Origin: Actinomycetota bacterium
Lineage (GTDB): Bacteria; Actinomycetota; Geothermincolia; Fen-727; Anoxymicrobiaceae
Reading direction: 5' to 3'
NCBI GenBank assembly: GCA_018894655.1
Contig: JAHIPE010000140.1
Coordinates: 1 to 18,550, forward strand
DNA: 18,550 nucleotides
How positions within the stretch are numbered: the stretch's first letter is position 1; each line of letters starts with the position of its first letter. Shown piece after piece: positions 1-6,438 of the stretch. The translations under genes and the position numbers were made by a program. The notes under the pieces are model-generated. The model saw only the letters and a list, made by a program, of their open reading frames with translations. It did no database searches and had not been told where the DNA came from.

Positions 1-60
1 ATTGTGCAAGAAAGCACGAAGGGATGGATGAAGGCGCTTCGACTTGATGATGCTGTGTAA
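1..60 (+). CDS. C-terminal fragment of an unknown protein (cut by window edge)
   Basis: Reading frame 1 is open from the window edge to a TAA at 58-60 and encodes a 19-residue tail ending in KALRLDDAV. Third codon positions are mixed and the piece is too short to assign a family. It is called as a gene end because the frame is open from the edge and because a strong Shine-Dalgarno sequence for another reading frame follows 15 bases later. No function is proposed. Confidence 0.35.
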   Translation: MVQESTKGWMKALRLDDAV

Positions 61-75
61 CTGAGCAAGAACACG

Positions 76-103
76 AGGAGGTGGAGCTATGGCGAAGGAG
101 TGA
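76..103 (+). other. Orphan ribosome-binding site and four-codon ORF
   Basis: AGGAGG at 76-81 lies seven bases before an ATG at 89-91, a textbook initiation signal. The frame it opens reads only Met-Ala-Lys-Glu before a TGA at 101-103. The next real gene (GH1 glycosidase, about 130 bases on) has no comparable ribosome-binding site. The signal may be the stump of a gene whose body was lost, or a very short coupling or leader peptide. The strong signal is seen; its meaning is inferred. Confidence 0.35.
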
Positions 104-139
104 TGTTCGGTACTTGACAACGGCTGCATTTTCAGGGAT

Positions 140-176
140 GGGGCCTGGCCCCAATCTTGCGTTTCTTGCGTTTTTA
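140..176 (+). repeat. Dispersed short palindromic repeat, copy 1
   Basis: GGGGCCTGGCCCC at 140-152 is a near-perfect palindrome followed by AATCTTGCGTTT and then CTTGCGTTTTTA. Related blocks, a GGTRCC-type palindrome joined to ATCTTGCGTTT, recur at 3881-3905 and 7293-7318, with a diverged one at 7231-7256. All are intergenic. This copy lies upstream of the GH1 gene and is one reason for placing the GH1 start downstream of it. Confidence 0.6.
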
Positions 177-233
177 TGGGAAACCTTGTTATGCTCACCG
201 CGAGTTTCGCTTAACGATCAGACAAACGGGGTG

Positions 234-1814
234 ATGTTCATGGAGTTCAATCGACACTTCAGCCGGGGCGACCTCGAGGAACTCTTCGACGACGGCTTCA
301 AGCTTCCCGATGGCTTCATGTTCGGCGTCGCCAACGCCGCGTACCAGGTAGAGGGCGGCCTCAACGGCCCCGGGGAACCGCTGAACAACTGGGCCGATTA
401 CGAGCGCTCGGGGAAGGTGGAGCCCTCTGGTGAAGCCATTCGGTTCTGGACCGACTACCCCGAGGAGGTGGAGCTCGCGGCGGGCATGAACCTTAACGCC
501 TTCCGCCTCAGCATCGAGTGGGCGAGGGTCCAGCCACGGAGTTCCGCCACGGCAGGGGGGGTCCCGTCGTTCGACCGGGGGGCCATCGAGGCCTACTCGG
601 ACATGATAGCGGCGGTTATGGGCGCCGGTATGGAGCCGGTGGTCACCCTCCAGCACTTCACCCACCCTTACTGGCTGGGGCTCGACTTCTGGCTGGAGCG
701 AGAGAAGCTGGAGCACTTCGAGAGGTACGTCGAGGAGATCGCGACCTGCCTGAACGGCTTACTGGTGGAAAAGCACCAGGTGCGCCCGGTCAAGTACTGG
801 GTTACACTCAACGAGCCGAACGCGCTCGCGCCGGCGACGTACCTCATCCGCTACTTCCCGCACCGAAAGGGCGGTGTCCGCAAGTCCAGCCTCGCCTGGG
901 GGAACATGATAGACGCGCACTGCCGGGCGTACGACACGCTGCACCGCGTCTACCAGGAGAAACGGTGGCCCCGGCCGAGCGTCTCATATAACACTACCCA
1001 CCTCTCGGTATACCTGCTGGACAAGGTCATGACTGACCTGCTGAACGCGCGGCGAAACGGCGTGGAACAGAAGGACCTTCCCAGCTACCTGGAGCGCGGC
1101 AGAGAGGCGTGGGACGAGGAGATCGCCCGGTGCCCCGAGGTTAGAAAGGCTCCCCGGAGGCACCTGCTGCTCGAGCGCCTCCTGGTTAAAGCGACCGACC
1201 GGTTCTTCCGCCTCGAAGACCTCCAGCACGGGATCGACGCCATCTACTCCTCCCCCAACCCTGACAAGATGGATTACCTGGCGGTTGACTACTACGACCC
1301 ATTCTTCCGAAACATGGTCAAGGCGCCTACCCTCCAGGACATCAGGGAGAAGCGGTTCAACCTGAACGCCGAGTTATGGGAACAGGTTCTGAACCCCAGG
1401 GGGATGTACCACTTCCTCAAGGCGGAGGTCATCAACGGGGAGGGCCTGCCCCTGCTAATCCTGGAGAACGGCATGTGCTACAAGGTGTATCGGGGGAGGG
1501 TGGAGCAAAGGCCAGACCGCGCCACCCGCGACAGGTTCCTGCAGTCCTACATCTACGAGGCGATGCGAGCGGTGAAAGATGGGCTGCCGCTTACCGGCTA
1601 CTTCCACTGGACGATGGTCGACAACTACGAATGGGGCTCCTACGAACCTCGCTTCGGGCTATTCACCGTTGACAGGTCCAGGTCCCCTGTGAGGATCAGC
1701 CCGGTCGACTCCTGGGGGATCAACGCCGGGAAGGCCTACGGTGAGCTTGTCTCGGCACTGCGGAGCGGCGACCGCGAGCGCATCGTGACGGCTTTCCTTC
1801 GAGACTGTTGGTAG
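234..1814 (+). CDS. Glycoside hydrolase family 1 (beta-glucosidase/beta-glycosidase type)
   Basis: A 526-residue TIM-barrel glycosidase expected to hydrolyse beta-linked sugars with retention of configuration. The N-terminus carries the GH1 signature FGVANAAYQVEG, then the LSIEWARVQP strand and a QHFTHPYW segment. The acid/base glutamate is E194 in TLNEPN and the nucleophile is E411 in ILENG; HWTMVDNYEWGSYEPRFGLF completes the aglycone and barrel-closing region. It is longer than typical 450-residue members because of a charged insert at about residues 265-345. No signal peptide is seen, so it is probably cytoplasmic. The frame is open from 81, but the upstream part covers a repeat and lacks family similarity. 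GTG 231, ATG 234 and ATG 240 are the plausible starts, none with a strong ribosome-binding site. Substrate cannot be told from sequence. Confidence 0.9.
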   Translation: MFMEFNRHFSRGDLEELFDDGFKLPDGFMFGVANAAYQVEGGLNGPGEPLNNWADYERSGKVEPSGEAIRFWTDYPEEVELAAGMNLNAFRLSIEWARVQPRSSATAGGVPSFDRGAIEAYSDMIAAVMGAGMEPVVTLQHFTHPYWLGLDFWLEREKLEHFERYVEEIATCLNGLLVEKHQVRPVKYWVTLNEPNALAPATYLIRYFPHRKGGVRKSSLAWGNMIDAHCRAYDTLHRVYQEKRWPRPSVSYNTTHLSVYLLDKVMTDLLNARRNGVEQKDLPSYLERGREAWDEEIARCPEVRKAPRRHLLLERLLVKATDRFFRLEDLQHGIDAIYSSPNPDKMDYLAVDYYDPFFRNMVKAPTLQDIREKRFNLNAELWEQVLNPRGMYHFLKAEVINGEGLPLLILENGMCYKVYRGRVEQRPDRATRDRFLQSYIYEAMRAVKDGLPLTGYFHWTMVDNYEWGSYEPRFGLFTVDRSRSPVRISPVDSWGINAGKAYGELVSALRSGDRERIVTAFLRDCW

Positions 1815-1851
1815 GAGCCCGCCCCGGCGCGTGCCGCCTCCAGGGACCACC

Positions 1852-1873
1852 CCCGGTGATAATGATCACCGGG
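1852..1873 (+). promoter_or_regulatory. Perfect 9-bp inverted repeat before the LUD gene
   Basis: CCCGGTGAT and ATCACCGGG form a perfect 9-bp stem around AATG, in the 108-base gap between the GH1 stop and the LUD-protein start. No T-run follows, so it is not a classical intrinsic terminator. It may be a transcriptional operator or an mRNA 3' hairpin for the GH1 transcript. Confidence 0.4.
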
Positions 1874-1922
1874 CAAGGCGATCTATGAGAACGCGTTCAT
1901 GGAAAGCGGACGGGGGAAGACG

Positions 1923-2600
1923 ATGGGTATTGAAGACATCGATGAAAGCATACTCAACCTCTGGGAGGATTTCCGCAACCGGAACATCCGCGACCGGGTG
2001 CTCTCCTGCGCGGGGGCACTGGCAGACCGGGACTTCTCGGTCCTCCCGGTGCCGACTATCTCCGAGGCAAACCGGAGCATAGTAGGCCGAATAAGCCGCC
2101 ACATGAAGGTCTACTACTGGGAGACCCTGTACCTGGAGGAGTTGGGGATACTGGAAACGCTCAAGGCGCGAGGCAACCGTGTCAAGGGCGTGGCGCAAAG
2201 CTGCGGCTATCTATGGAGCACCAAGAAAACACCCCAGATGCCCAGGGGTTCCGTGTTCATGAGCACGGTCTGCGCGGTCACCATGGACGGGGTCCTGGTG
2301 AAGATCCAGCCCGAGGGGGTCCCTATCTTCCAGCATGGGGCGGGGCCGGAACTGGTGATCGTGGTCGCGGGAGTCAACAGCATCGTGGACCAGGTCGAGG
2401 ACGGGTTCAGGCGGGCCAAGGACACCTGCATACCTCTCTGCGCCAAGCGTTTCGGGGTCAAGCTACCCTGTGTCAAGCCGGAGCATTGCGTGGAGTGCGC
2501 CGAACCGCCCCCGGTATGCGTGGTCAACACGGTAGTCACCAGAAAGCCCGTCAAGCCGGATATCCTGGTGGTGCTCATCGGCGAATACCTCGGGCGTTAG
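1923..2600 (+). CDS. LUD-domain protein (LutC/YkgG-related, DUF1121-like)
   Basis: A 225-residue cytoplasmic protein. The C-terminal half (about 110-225) has the LUD-domain layout: MSTVCAVTMDGVLV, then PELVIVVAGVNSIVDQVEDG, then a Cys-rich stretch with CVKPEHCVEC and PPVCVV, and the closing strand DILVVLIGEYLG. In related single-domain LUD proteins the matching segment ends in VILVGEDLG-type sequence. Family members occur in lactate-utilisation complexes, but stand-alone versions like this have no established reaction. The cysteines could bind metal. The start at ATG 1923 is chosen because GGGGGA lies just upstream; an in-frame ATG at 1899 has no such signal. It follows GH1 by 108 bases and precedes a structured RNA rather than lutA/lutB partners. 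Confidence 0.8.
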   Translation: MGIEDIDESILNLWEDFRNRNIRDRVLSCAGALADRDFSVLPVPTISEANRSIVGRISRHMKVYYWETLYLEELGILETLKARGNRVKGVAQSCGYLWSTKKTPQMPRGSVFMSTVCAVTMDGVLVKIQPEGVPIFQHGAGPELVIVVAGVNSIVDQVEDGFRRAKDTCIPLCAKRFGVKLPCVKPEHCVECAEPPPVCVVNTVVTRKPVKPDILVVLIGEYLGR

Positions 2601-2703
2601 GGGTCTTCAGCAGCTAACTGAAACATGGAAGAATATGGATAAATGTATCTGACAGAGCAAGGGCGAAAAACATGTCGTTGCACTACTGTAAGGTGATAAT
2701 CGT

Positions 2704-2877
2704 AGTATGGCTTCGAGGAGAAAACCAATCCTCCAATGCCAACTGATGCTCGCCGGGAGTTCCCCGGAGAGGATAAACGCGCGTGGAGGGGACGTAAGAC
2801 CGCCTCAGACGAGCCGGCAGACCCCGGTGAAGCGCGAACCGAAGAGTGGAATAGATTTCCATATTTCGGAGAACGGG
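2704..2877 (+). ncRNA. HEARO / IscB omega-RNA-like structured RNA, copy A (stand-alone)
   Basis: Structure read from sequence, 5' to 3': a hairpin with stem GAGGA/TCCTC (2715-2719/2729-2733, extended by GGC/GCC and AGT/ACT) and loop GAAAACCAA (2720-2728); a hairpin CCGGG/CCCGG (2753-2757/2763-2767); a long-range helix CGCGT/GCGCG (2780-2784/2832-2836) enclosing GTAAGA and a hairpin (2800-2806/2811-2817); and a terminal hairpin CCGAA/TTCGG (2839-2843/2865-2869) before AGAACGG. Bases 2748-2801 match the copy at 9904-9957 (reverse strand) at 50 of 54 positions. The order of parts, GTAAG-hairpin-ACCCYGG and the GAACGG end, resembles HEARO/omega-RNA as I recall it. If so, a guide of about 16 nt would lie just 5' of 2704. 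Only 32 bases separate the 3' end from the hydrolase start, so no IscB follows. Confidence 0.75.
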
Positions 2878-2909
2878 TCCCCGACGCCCACGTCACGAGA
2901 GGAGGACCT

Positions 2910-3803
2910 TTGCCGGGCGCTGTTCAGATGAGGTACATGGTCAAAGGGCAGGTACACGAGACCGAGAGCTTCGACGGGACGGTGATACGCTACTCGTCCC
3001 GCGGGTACGGCGTTCCCCTCATCACCGCTAACGGCGTTGCCAACACCACCACTTTCTGGCATTACTTCGAGGACCACTTCTCGAAGTTCGCCCGGGTCAT
3101 CTGCTGGGATTACAGGGGGCACGGCCGCTCCGACGTACCGCGAGACCTGGACACGTTCAAGATCCCCTGTTACGCGGAGGACCTCCTGGCGGTGATGGAC
3201 CATGCCGGATTGGACAAGGCGGTCTTAATCGGCTTCTCCATGGGGGTCCAGGTAATATTCGAGTTCTACCGCGACACCCCGGAACGGGTATCCGCCCTGA
3301 TACCGATAAACGGCCCGTGCGCCGACCCATTCGAGGCGTTTGGGAGTTCCCCGGCGTTCAAGAAGGCGTACACCGCCGTTCTCAACCACTACGCCGAGCA
3401 CCCGCGATTGTTGGAGTTCGTGGGAATCCCCCTTCTTCTATCGCCCATCCTCTGGCCGTTCTCCAAGGTGGAGGTGAACCGCCACCGGTGCCCCAAGCCG
3501 GAGATGGAGCTGTACTTCGAGCACATTGCCAAGATGGGATTCGCAAACGAGATGCGGGCGCTCCTTGGGATGGCCGATCACTCCGCCGAGGACGTGCTGG
3601 CGACGGTTGACGTGCCGACGTTGGTCATCTCCGGAAAGAGGGACGACATGTGCCCGGCCAGGCTTGTGAAAAGGGTCTTCCGCGGGGTCAATGGCGCTGA
3701 GCTGTTAACAGTGCCGTACGGCACCCATGCCACACTGATCGAGGAACCTGACCTCATCAACTACAGGATTGAGGCGTTCCTGCGGAAGTACGGTCTCCTT
3801 TGA
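2910..3803 (+). CDS. Alpha/beta hydrolase
   Basis: A 297-residue single-domain alpha/beta-hydrolase-fold protein, close to the family norm. The oxyanion/HG-type region is replaced by ITANGVANTTTFW; VICWDYRGHGRSDVP follows. The nucleophile elbow GFSMG places Ser110. The acid is probably Asp245 or Asp246 in VISGKRDD, and His273 in YGTHATLIEEP completes the triad. Substrate is unknown; esterase, lactonase or epoxide-type activities all share this fold. The start is taken as TTG 2910 because AGAGGAGG at 2898-2905 is the only strong ribosome-binding site (spacing four). ATG 2928 or ATG 2937 would shorten the protein by 6 or 9 residues. It directly follows the structured RNA and may share its transcript. 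A 9-bp GC hairpin lies 36 bases past the stop. Confidence 0.88.
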   Translation: MPGAVQMRYMVKGQVHETESFDGTVIRYSSRGYGVPLITANGVANTTTFWHYFEDHFSKFARVICWDYRGHGRSDVPRDLDTFKIPCYAEDLLAVMDHAGLDKAVLIGFSMGVQVIFEFYRDTPERVSALIPINGPCADPFEAFGSSPAFKKAYTAVLNHYAEHPRLLEFVGIPLLLSPILWPFSKVEVNRHRCPKPEMELYFEHIAKMGFANEMRALLGMADHSAEDVLATVDVPTLVISGKRDDMCPARLVKRVFRGVNGAELLTVPYGTHATLIEEPDLINYRIEAFLRKYGLL

Positions 3804-3823
3804 CACATGCCGGGGATCTGTAA

Positions 3824-3870
3824 GCCGTCCCCCCTCCAGCCTCCCCCCAGCCGGGGGGAGGAAGAAAAAA
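3824..3870. repeat. GC-rich perfect hairpin 3' of the hydrolase
   Basis: CCTCCCCCC (3840-3848) and GGGGGGAGG (3853-3861) pair perfectly over nine bases around AGCC, followed by AAGAAAAAA. A-rich sequence follows on the plus strand, so it is not a canonical U-tailed terminator in either direction. The very stable stem could still stop transcription or protect the hydrolase mRNA end. The surrounding C-rich sequence resembles the larger C/G-arm repeats nearby. Confidence 0.5.
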
Positions 3871-3871
3871 G

Positions 3872-3905
3872 CGTTGCGTTGGTGCCTGGCCCCATCTTGC
3901 GTTTT
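3872..3905 (+). repeat. Dispersed short palindromic repeat, copy 2
   Basis: GCGTTGCGTT leads into GGTGCCTGGCCCC (3881-3893, hyphenated palindrome) and ATCTTGCGTTTT (3894-3905). It matches the block at 140-164 with one change in the palindrome and one extra A, and the block at 7293-7318 in flank and layout. Confidence 0.6.
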
Positions 3906-3937
3906 GGGGGAGCGGGAAAGCACCTGTAAATTCCAGC

Positions 3938-4072
3938 ATCCTCCCCTCCGCCCCTTCCCCCCTCTGCCCCTTCCCCCCTCTGCCCCTTCCCCCCTTTGGG
4001 GGGAAGGTTGGGATGGGGGGGTCTTGGGGGGAAGGCCGGGATGGGGCCTGAGGGGGAGGACCGAGGTGGGGC
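3938..4072 (+). repeat. C-arm/G-arm inverted-repeat element, copy 1 (MITE-like)
   Basis: A roughly 135-bp element. The left half is C-rich, with three tandem copies of CCCCTTCCCCCCTCTG (3951-3966, 3967-3982, and 3983-3998 with one change). The right half is G-rich, with two GGGGGGAAGG-type blocks and a GGGGGAGGACCGAGGTGGGG end. Its two halves can fold on each other around TTTGGGG. The reverse complement of 13746-13877 is the same element with one fewer C-rich unit. The G-runs could also form quadruplexes. No ORF is credible inside. It sits between the hydrolase and the bS22-like gene. Confidence 0.7.
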
Positions 4073-4160
4073 TGGGGTGTGTTACTTTGCTTGGTTTGTG
4101 GTAGGATTCTTGCTGTTGCCATCAGCCTACCGGTAGAGGAGGTGAAAAGGAGAGAAAACC

Positions 4161-4250
4161 ATGAGTTCGGTAGTCAAGAAGAGGCGCAAGAAGATGCGCA
4201 AGAAAAAGCACAAGAAGCAGTTGAAGAAAAACCGCCACAAGAACAAGTGA
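4161..4250 (+). CDS. bS22-like small ribosomal protein (AURKAIP1/COX24 domain, DUF1713)
   Basis: A 29-residue peptide beginning MSSVVKKRRKKMRKKKHKK and ending NRHKNK, with more than half Lys or Arg. It matches the pattern of the actinobacterial AURKAIP1/COX24 peptide (M-G/S-S-V-x-KKRRKxMxKKKHRK), known as bS22 in the mycobacterial small ribosomal subunit. AGGAG lies upstream of the ATG with good spacing, after a second purine-rich site (GGAGGTGAAAAGGAG overall). It is too short for most ORF callers. It stands alone, converging on the minus-strand channel region. Its presence is the main argument for an actinobacterial host. Confidence 0.85.
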   Translation: MSSVVKKRRKKMRKKKHKKQLKKNRHKNK

Positions 4251-4261
4251 ACGGAATGCGG

Positions 4262-4342
4262 CTACGTGGTGCCCCCCTGAAACCTCAGGTACCCGTTCAG
4301 CTCCCGCAGCCCCTTTACCACGAACGCGGGCTGTCGCAGCAC
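4262..4342 (-). CDS. Possible 26-residue micro-ORF after the channel gene
   Basis: GTG (4342-4340) opens a frame of 26 codons ending in TAG (4264-4262), starting eight bases after the channel stop. The peptide contains VVKGLRELNGYLRF. About 23 of 26 codons end in G or C, as in the neighbouring real genes. No strong ribosome-binding site is present, so translation would rely on coupling to the channel gene. I recognise no family. It could equally be the surviving tail of a longer gene, since the same frame is open for some codons upstream inside the channel gene. Confidence 0.35.
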   Translation of the reverse strand: MLRQPAFVVKGLRELNGYLRFQGGTT

Positions 4343-4349
4343 GGCCCGC

Positions 4350-5378
4350 TCAGGCCCCGGTTTCCACCGATTCCATCTGCTCCGGCGTCCCGATGAGGAT
4401 GAGGATGTCACCCTCCTCTATCAGTGTATCCGGAGAAGGGTTGGGATTGAACGCCTCCTGCCCCATTTTCTTGATTGACAGTATTGTCACACCGGTGTTT
4501 TCCCTGAGCCGGGTCCCTCTGATTGTCTTCTCGTGCAGGGGCGTGTTCCTTGTAACGCCCAGCTCGATCAGCTGGTACTCGGGCAGGTTCCCTCCCACGA
4601 CCATGTCGAGGAACTCGCAGGCGCCGGGCCGAATCATGAGGTTAGCCATCCTCTTGCCAGCGATGTGGTGAGTCAAGATGACCCTGTCGGCTCCGACAAG
4701 CACCAGCTTCTTCTCCGCTTCCGGCTGGTCGGCCCGCGCCACCAGCAGGATGTCAGGCCTTATAACCCTCGCGGACAGAACGACGTACAGGTTGTCCGCG
4801 TCCGACCTGAGGGCGCTCACCAGTCCCGTTGCCTTCTCTATGCCGGCCTCCTCCAGGACCTCGCTGTCGGTGGCGTCACCGTGTATCACAGCGAAACCGT
4901 CATCGGCGCAGTGCCGGACATGCTCGCCGTCCATCTCAATCACCACCAGCGGCTTCCCCTGCGCGGACAACTCCTCTGCAACGCTCCGGCCCACCCTGCC
5001 GTATCCGCAGACTATGTAGTGGTCCACGTGCTTCGCGATGTTGCTTTTCATACGCCTTCGCCCCCAAATATCGCCCAGGTACTCATTCAGTACTAACTCG
5101 AAAACGCTCGCCAGGAAGAAGAGCATGGCGCTTACCCCGGTCACAATCAGGGCGATGGTGAAGTACACCCCTCCGGTGCCCAGGGGCTGGACCTCCCTCA
5201 GCCCCACCGTGGAGATGATAATCACGGTCATGTACAGGGCATTGGTGAAATCCATGTTCTCGATGAGGATATACCCGACCACACCGCCCAGCACAACCGT
5301 CAGGAGCAAGACCAGCGACGTTATGACGTGCCGCCGCCCGCCCTGCGATATCTCCGGCTTCCTTACAGGGGCGTACAT
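4350..5378 (-). CDS. Two-TM RCK-type potassium channel (TrkA-N/TrkA-C)
   Basis: A 342-residue MthK-like ion channel. TM1 is at about 18-38, the pore helix and filter at about 47-64, and TM2 at about 71-95. A cytoplasmic RCK unit follows: a Rossmann TrkA-N domain with GYGRVG at 125-130, and TrkA-C with VGADRVILTHHIAGKRMANL, then a C-terminal strand set ending in GDILILIGTPEQ. It would gate K+ flow in response to a ligand such as Ca2+ or a nucleotide. The filter reads TVGLRE (57-62) where classical channels have TVGYGD; Tyr and the second Gly are both replaced, so selectivity is uncertain. Its ATG lies 16 bases inside the ribokinase gene and is preceded by AGGGGGT, so the two are translationally coupled. 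Confidence 0.88.
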   Translation of the reverse strand: MYAPVRKPEISQGGRRHVITSLVLLLTVVLGGVVGYILIENMDFTNALYMTVIIISTVGLREVQPLGTGGVYFTIALIVTGVSAMLFFLASVFELVLNEYLGDIWGRRRMKSNIAKHVDHYIVCGYGRVGRSVAEELSAQGKPLVVIEMDGEHVRHCADDGFAVIHGDATDSEVLEEAGIEKATGLVSALRSDADNLYVVLSARVIRPDILLVARADQPEAEKKLVLVGADRVILTHHIAGKRMANLMIRPGACEFLDMVVGGNLPEYQLIELGVTRNTPLHEKTIRGTRLRENTGVTILSIKKMGQEAFNPNPSPDTLIEEGDILILIGTPEQMESVETGA

Positions 5379-6307
5379 TCGACCCCCTGTGAATCGATCA
5401 GTGCCTGCACCTGCCGGCGCGCCGGCATCGACGGCTGCGCTCCCATAACGGTCACCGCGGCGGCGCCAGCGGCATTGGCAAAACAGACCGCCTCCGTAAG
5501 CTCCATCCCTTCACCCAGCCCGGTTGCCAGTCCGGCGGTGAAGGCGTCACCCGCCGCTGTCGTGTCGACGACCTCCACGTCGAACGAAGGGACGTGCCAG
5601 GAACCTTCCCCGGTGACGAGCAGCGAGCCGGCTCCCCCCATCTTCACCACCACCGTCGGAACCCCCTCGCTCACCAGGCCGCGGGCCGCCCGGTTCGCGG
5701 TTGCGATGTCGGTCACATCTTCACCTGTTATATCGGATAGCTCGTCCTGGTTCGGAGACACCACGTCGAACGCCCGGAGAAACGGCAGGTCCACGCCTCG
5801 GGGCGGGCCCGCGTCGAGTATCGTAGTTACGCCCTGTTCCCTTGCCCTGCGGGCGCCCTCACGGGCGACCTCGGTCGGTATCTCCAGTTGGAACAGGGCC
5901 GACCGCGCCCCGTCGTAGTACTCCTCGAGCGCGTCCAGGTCGTCAACCGAGAGCGTCATGTTCGCCCCGGGGTCCACGACAATCGTGTTGTCGCCCGTGC
6001 CCTCTTCCACCACGATCAACGCCACTCCGGTCGACCTTTCCCCGGTCCTACTTACAAGGGACGCCTCGACCCCCGCGGATTCGAGCTTCCCGGTGAGAAA
6101 ATCGGCGAAGAAGTCGTCACCCACGCGGGCCAGCAGTACCGCCCCGCTTCCCAGCCTCTGCGCCGCAACCGCCTGGTTGGCGCCCTTTCCCCCGGGCACC
6201 ATCCGGAACCCGGCGCCGCACACGTTCTCCCCGGGGCCGGGAATCCGTGGGGACCTGACGACCATGTCCAGGTTCATACTGCCCACCACCAGAACGCCGC
6301 GTTGCAG
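5363..6307 (-). CDS. rbsK: Ribokinase (PfkB family)
   Basis: A 314-residue sugar kinase of the PfkB fold, expected to phosphorylate ribose or a similar sugar at O5 using ATP. The N-terminal strand VLVVGSMNLD, the substrate motif PGGKGANQAVAAQRLG and the C-terminal PfkB signature DTTAAGDAF with catalytic Asp254 are all present; VVSPNQDEL is the typical NxxE metal-site segment. The start is unusual. AAAGGAGG on the minus strand ends at 6314, and six bases later comes CTG (6307-6305). No ATG, GTG or TTG lies between it and the first core strand. A TTG at 6370 is in frame, but it sits upstream of the predicted transcription start and adds a non-homologous tail. ATT at 6310 is a second rare option. 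Assignment to ribose rather than another pentose is not proven. Confidence 0.87.
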   Translation of the reverse strand: MQRGVLVVGSMNLDMVVRSPRIPGPGENVCGAGFRMVPGGKGANQAVAAQRLGSGAVLLARVGDDFFADFLTGKLESAGVEASLVSRTGERSTGVALIVVEEGTGDNTIVVDPGANMTLSVDDLDALEEYYDGARSALFQLEIPTEVAREGARRAREQGVTTILDAGPPRGVDLPFLRAFDVVSPNQDELSDITGEDVTDIATANRAARGLVSEGVPTVVVKMGGAGSLLVTGEGSWHVPSFDVEVVDTTAAGDAFTAGLATGLGEGMELTEAVCFANAAGAAAVTVMGAQPSMPARRQVQALIDSQGVECTPL

Positions 6308-6343
6308 AATACGCCTCCTTTGTCGGGTTAAATCGTACCATAA

Positions 6344-6378
6344 CGGAGACAGGATACTGTGGGATGCCAACCGGTCAA
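6344..6378 (-). promoter_or_regulatory. Predicted sigma-70-type promoter for ribokinase-channel
   Basis: On the minus strand TTGACC (6378-6373) and TATCCT (6356-6351) are separated by 16 bases, predicting initiation near 6344. That leaves about 25 bases before the AAAGGAGG site of the ribokinase. If right, it rules out the in-frame TTG at 6370 as the start codon. Confidence 0.5.
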
Positions 6379-6438
6379 GGCCTGGTCCCCTGGGGGCAAT
6401 AATCGTATAGTCATTGATGGAAGAAAGGGGTGGTACTT

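Noticed and set aside
195..716. Long minus-strand open frame inside the GH1 gene
   Set aside because: It is antisense to a clear GH1 catalytic gene; long antisense frames are expected at this GC content and the translation has no recognisable motif.
2704..2877. Riboswitch controlling the alpha/beta hydrolase
   Set aside because: The second copy at 9827-10000 has no gene downstream on its strand, so a cis-regulatory role is unlikely to be the shared function. No known riboswitch core was recognised.
2736..2909. N-terminal extension of the hydrolase starting at ATG 2736
   Set aside because: That stretch is the structured RNA; the translated segment has no hydrolase similarity and the good ribosome-binding site lies at 2898-2905.
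3938..4072. CRISPR array
   Set aside because: The 16-base C-rich units are directly adjacent with no unique spacers, and no cas gene is present.
3757..4122. Pro-rich minus-strand ORF across the C/G repeat
   Set aside because: It is low-complexity translation of the repeat, with no start signal or conserved domain.
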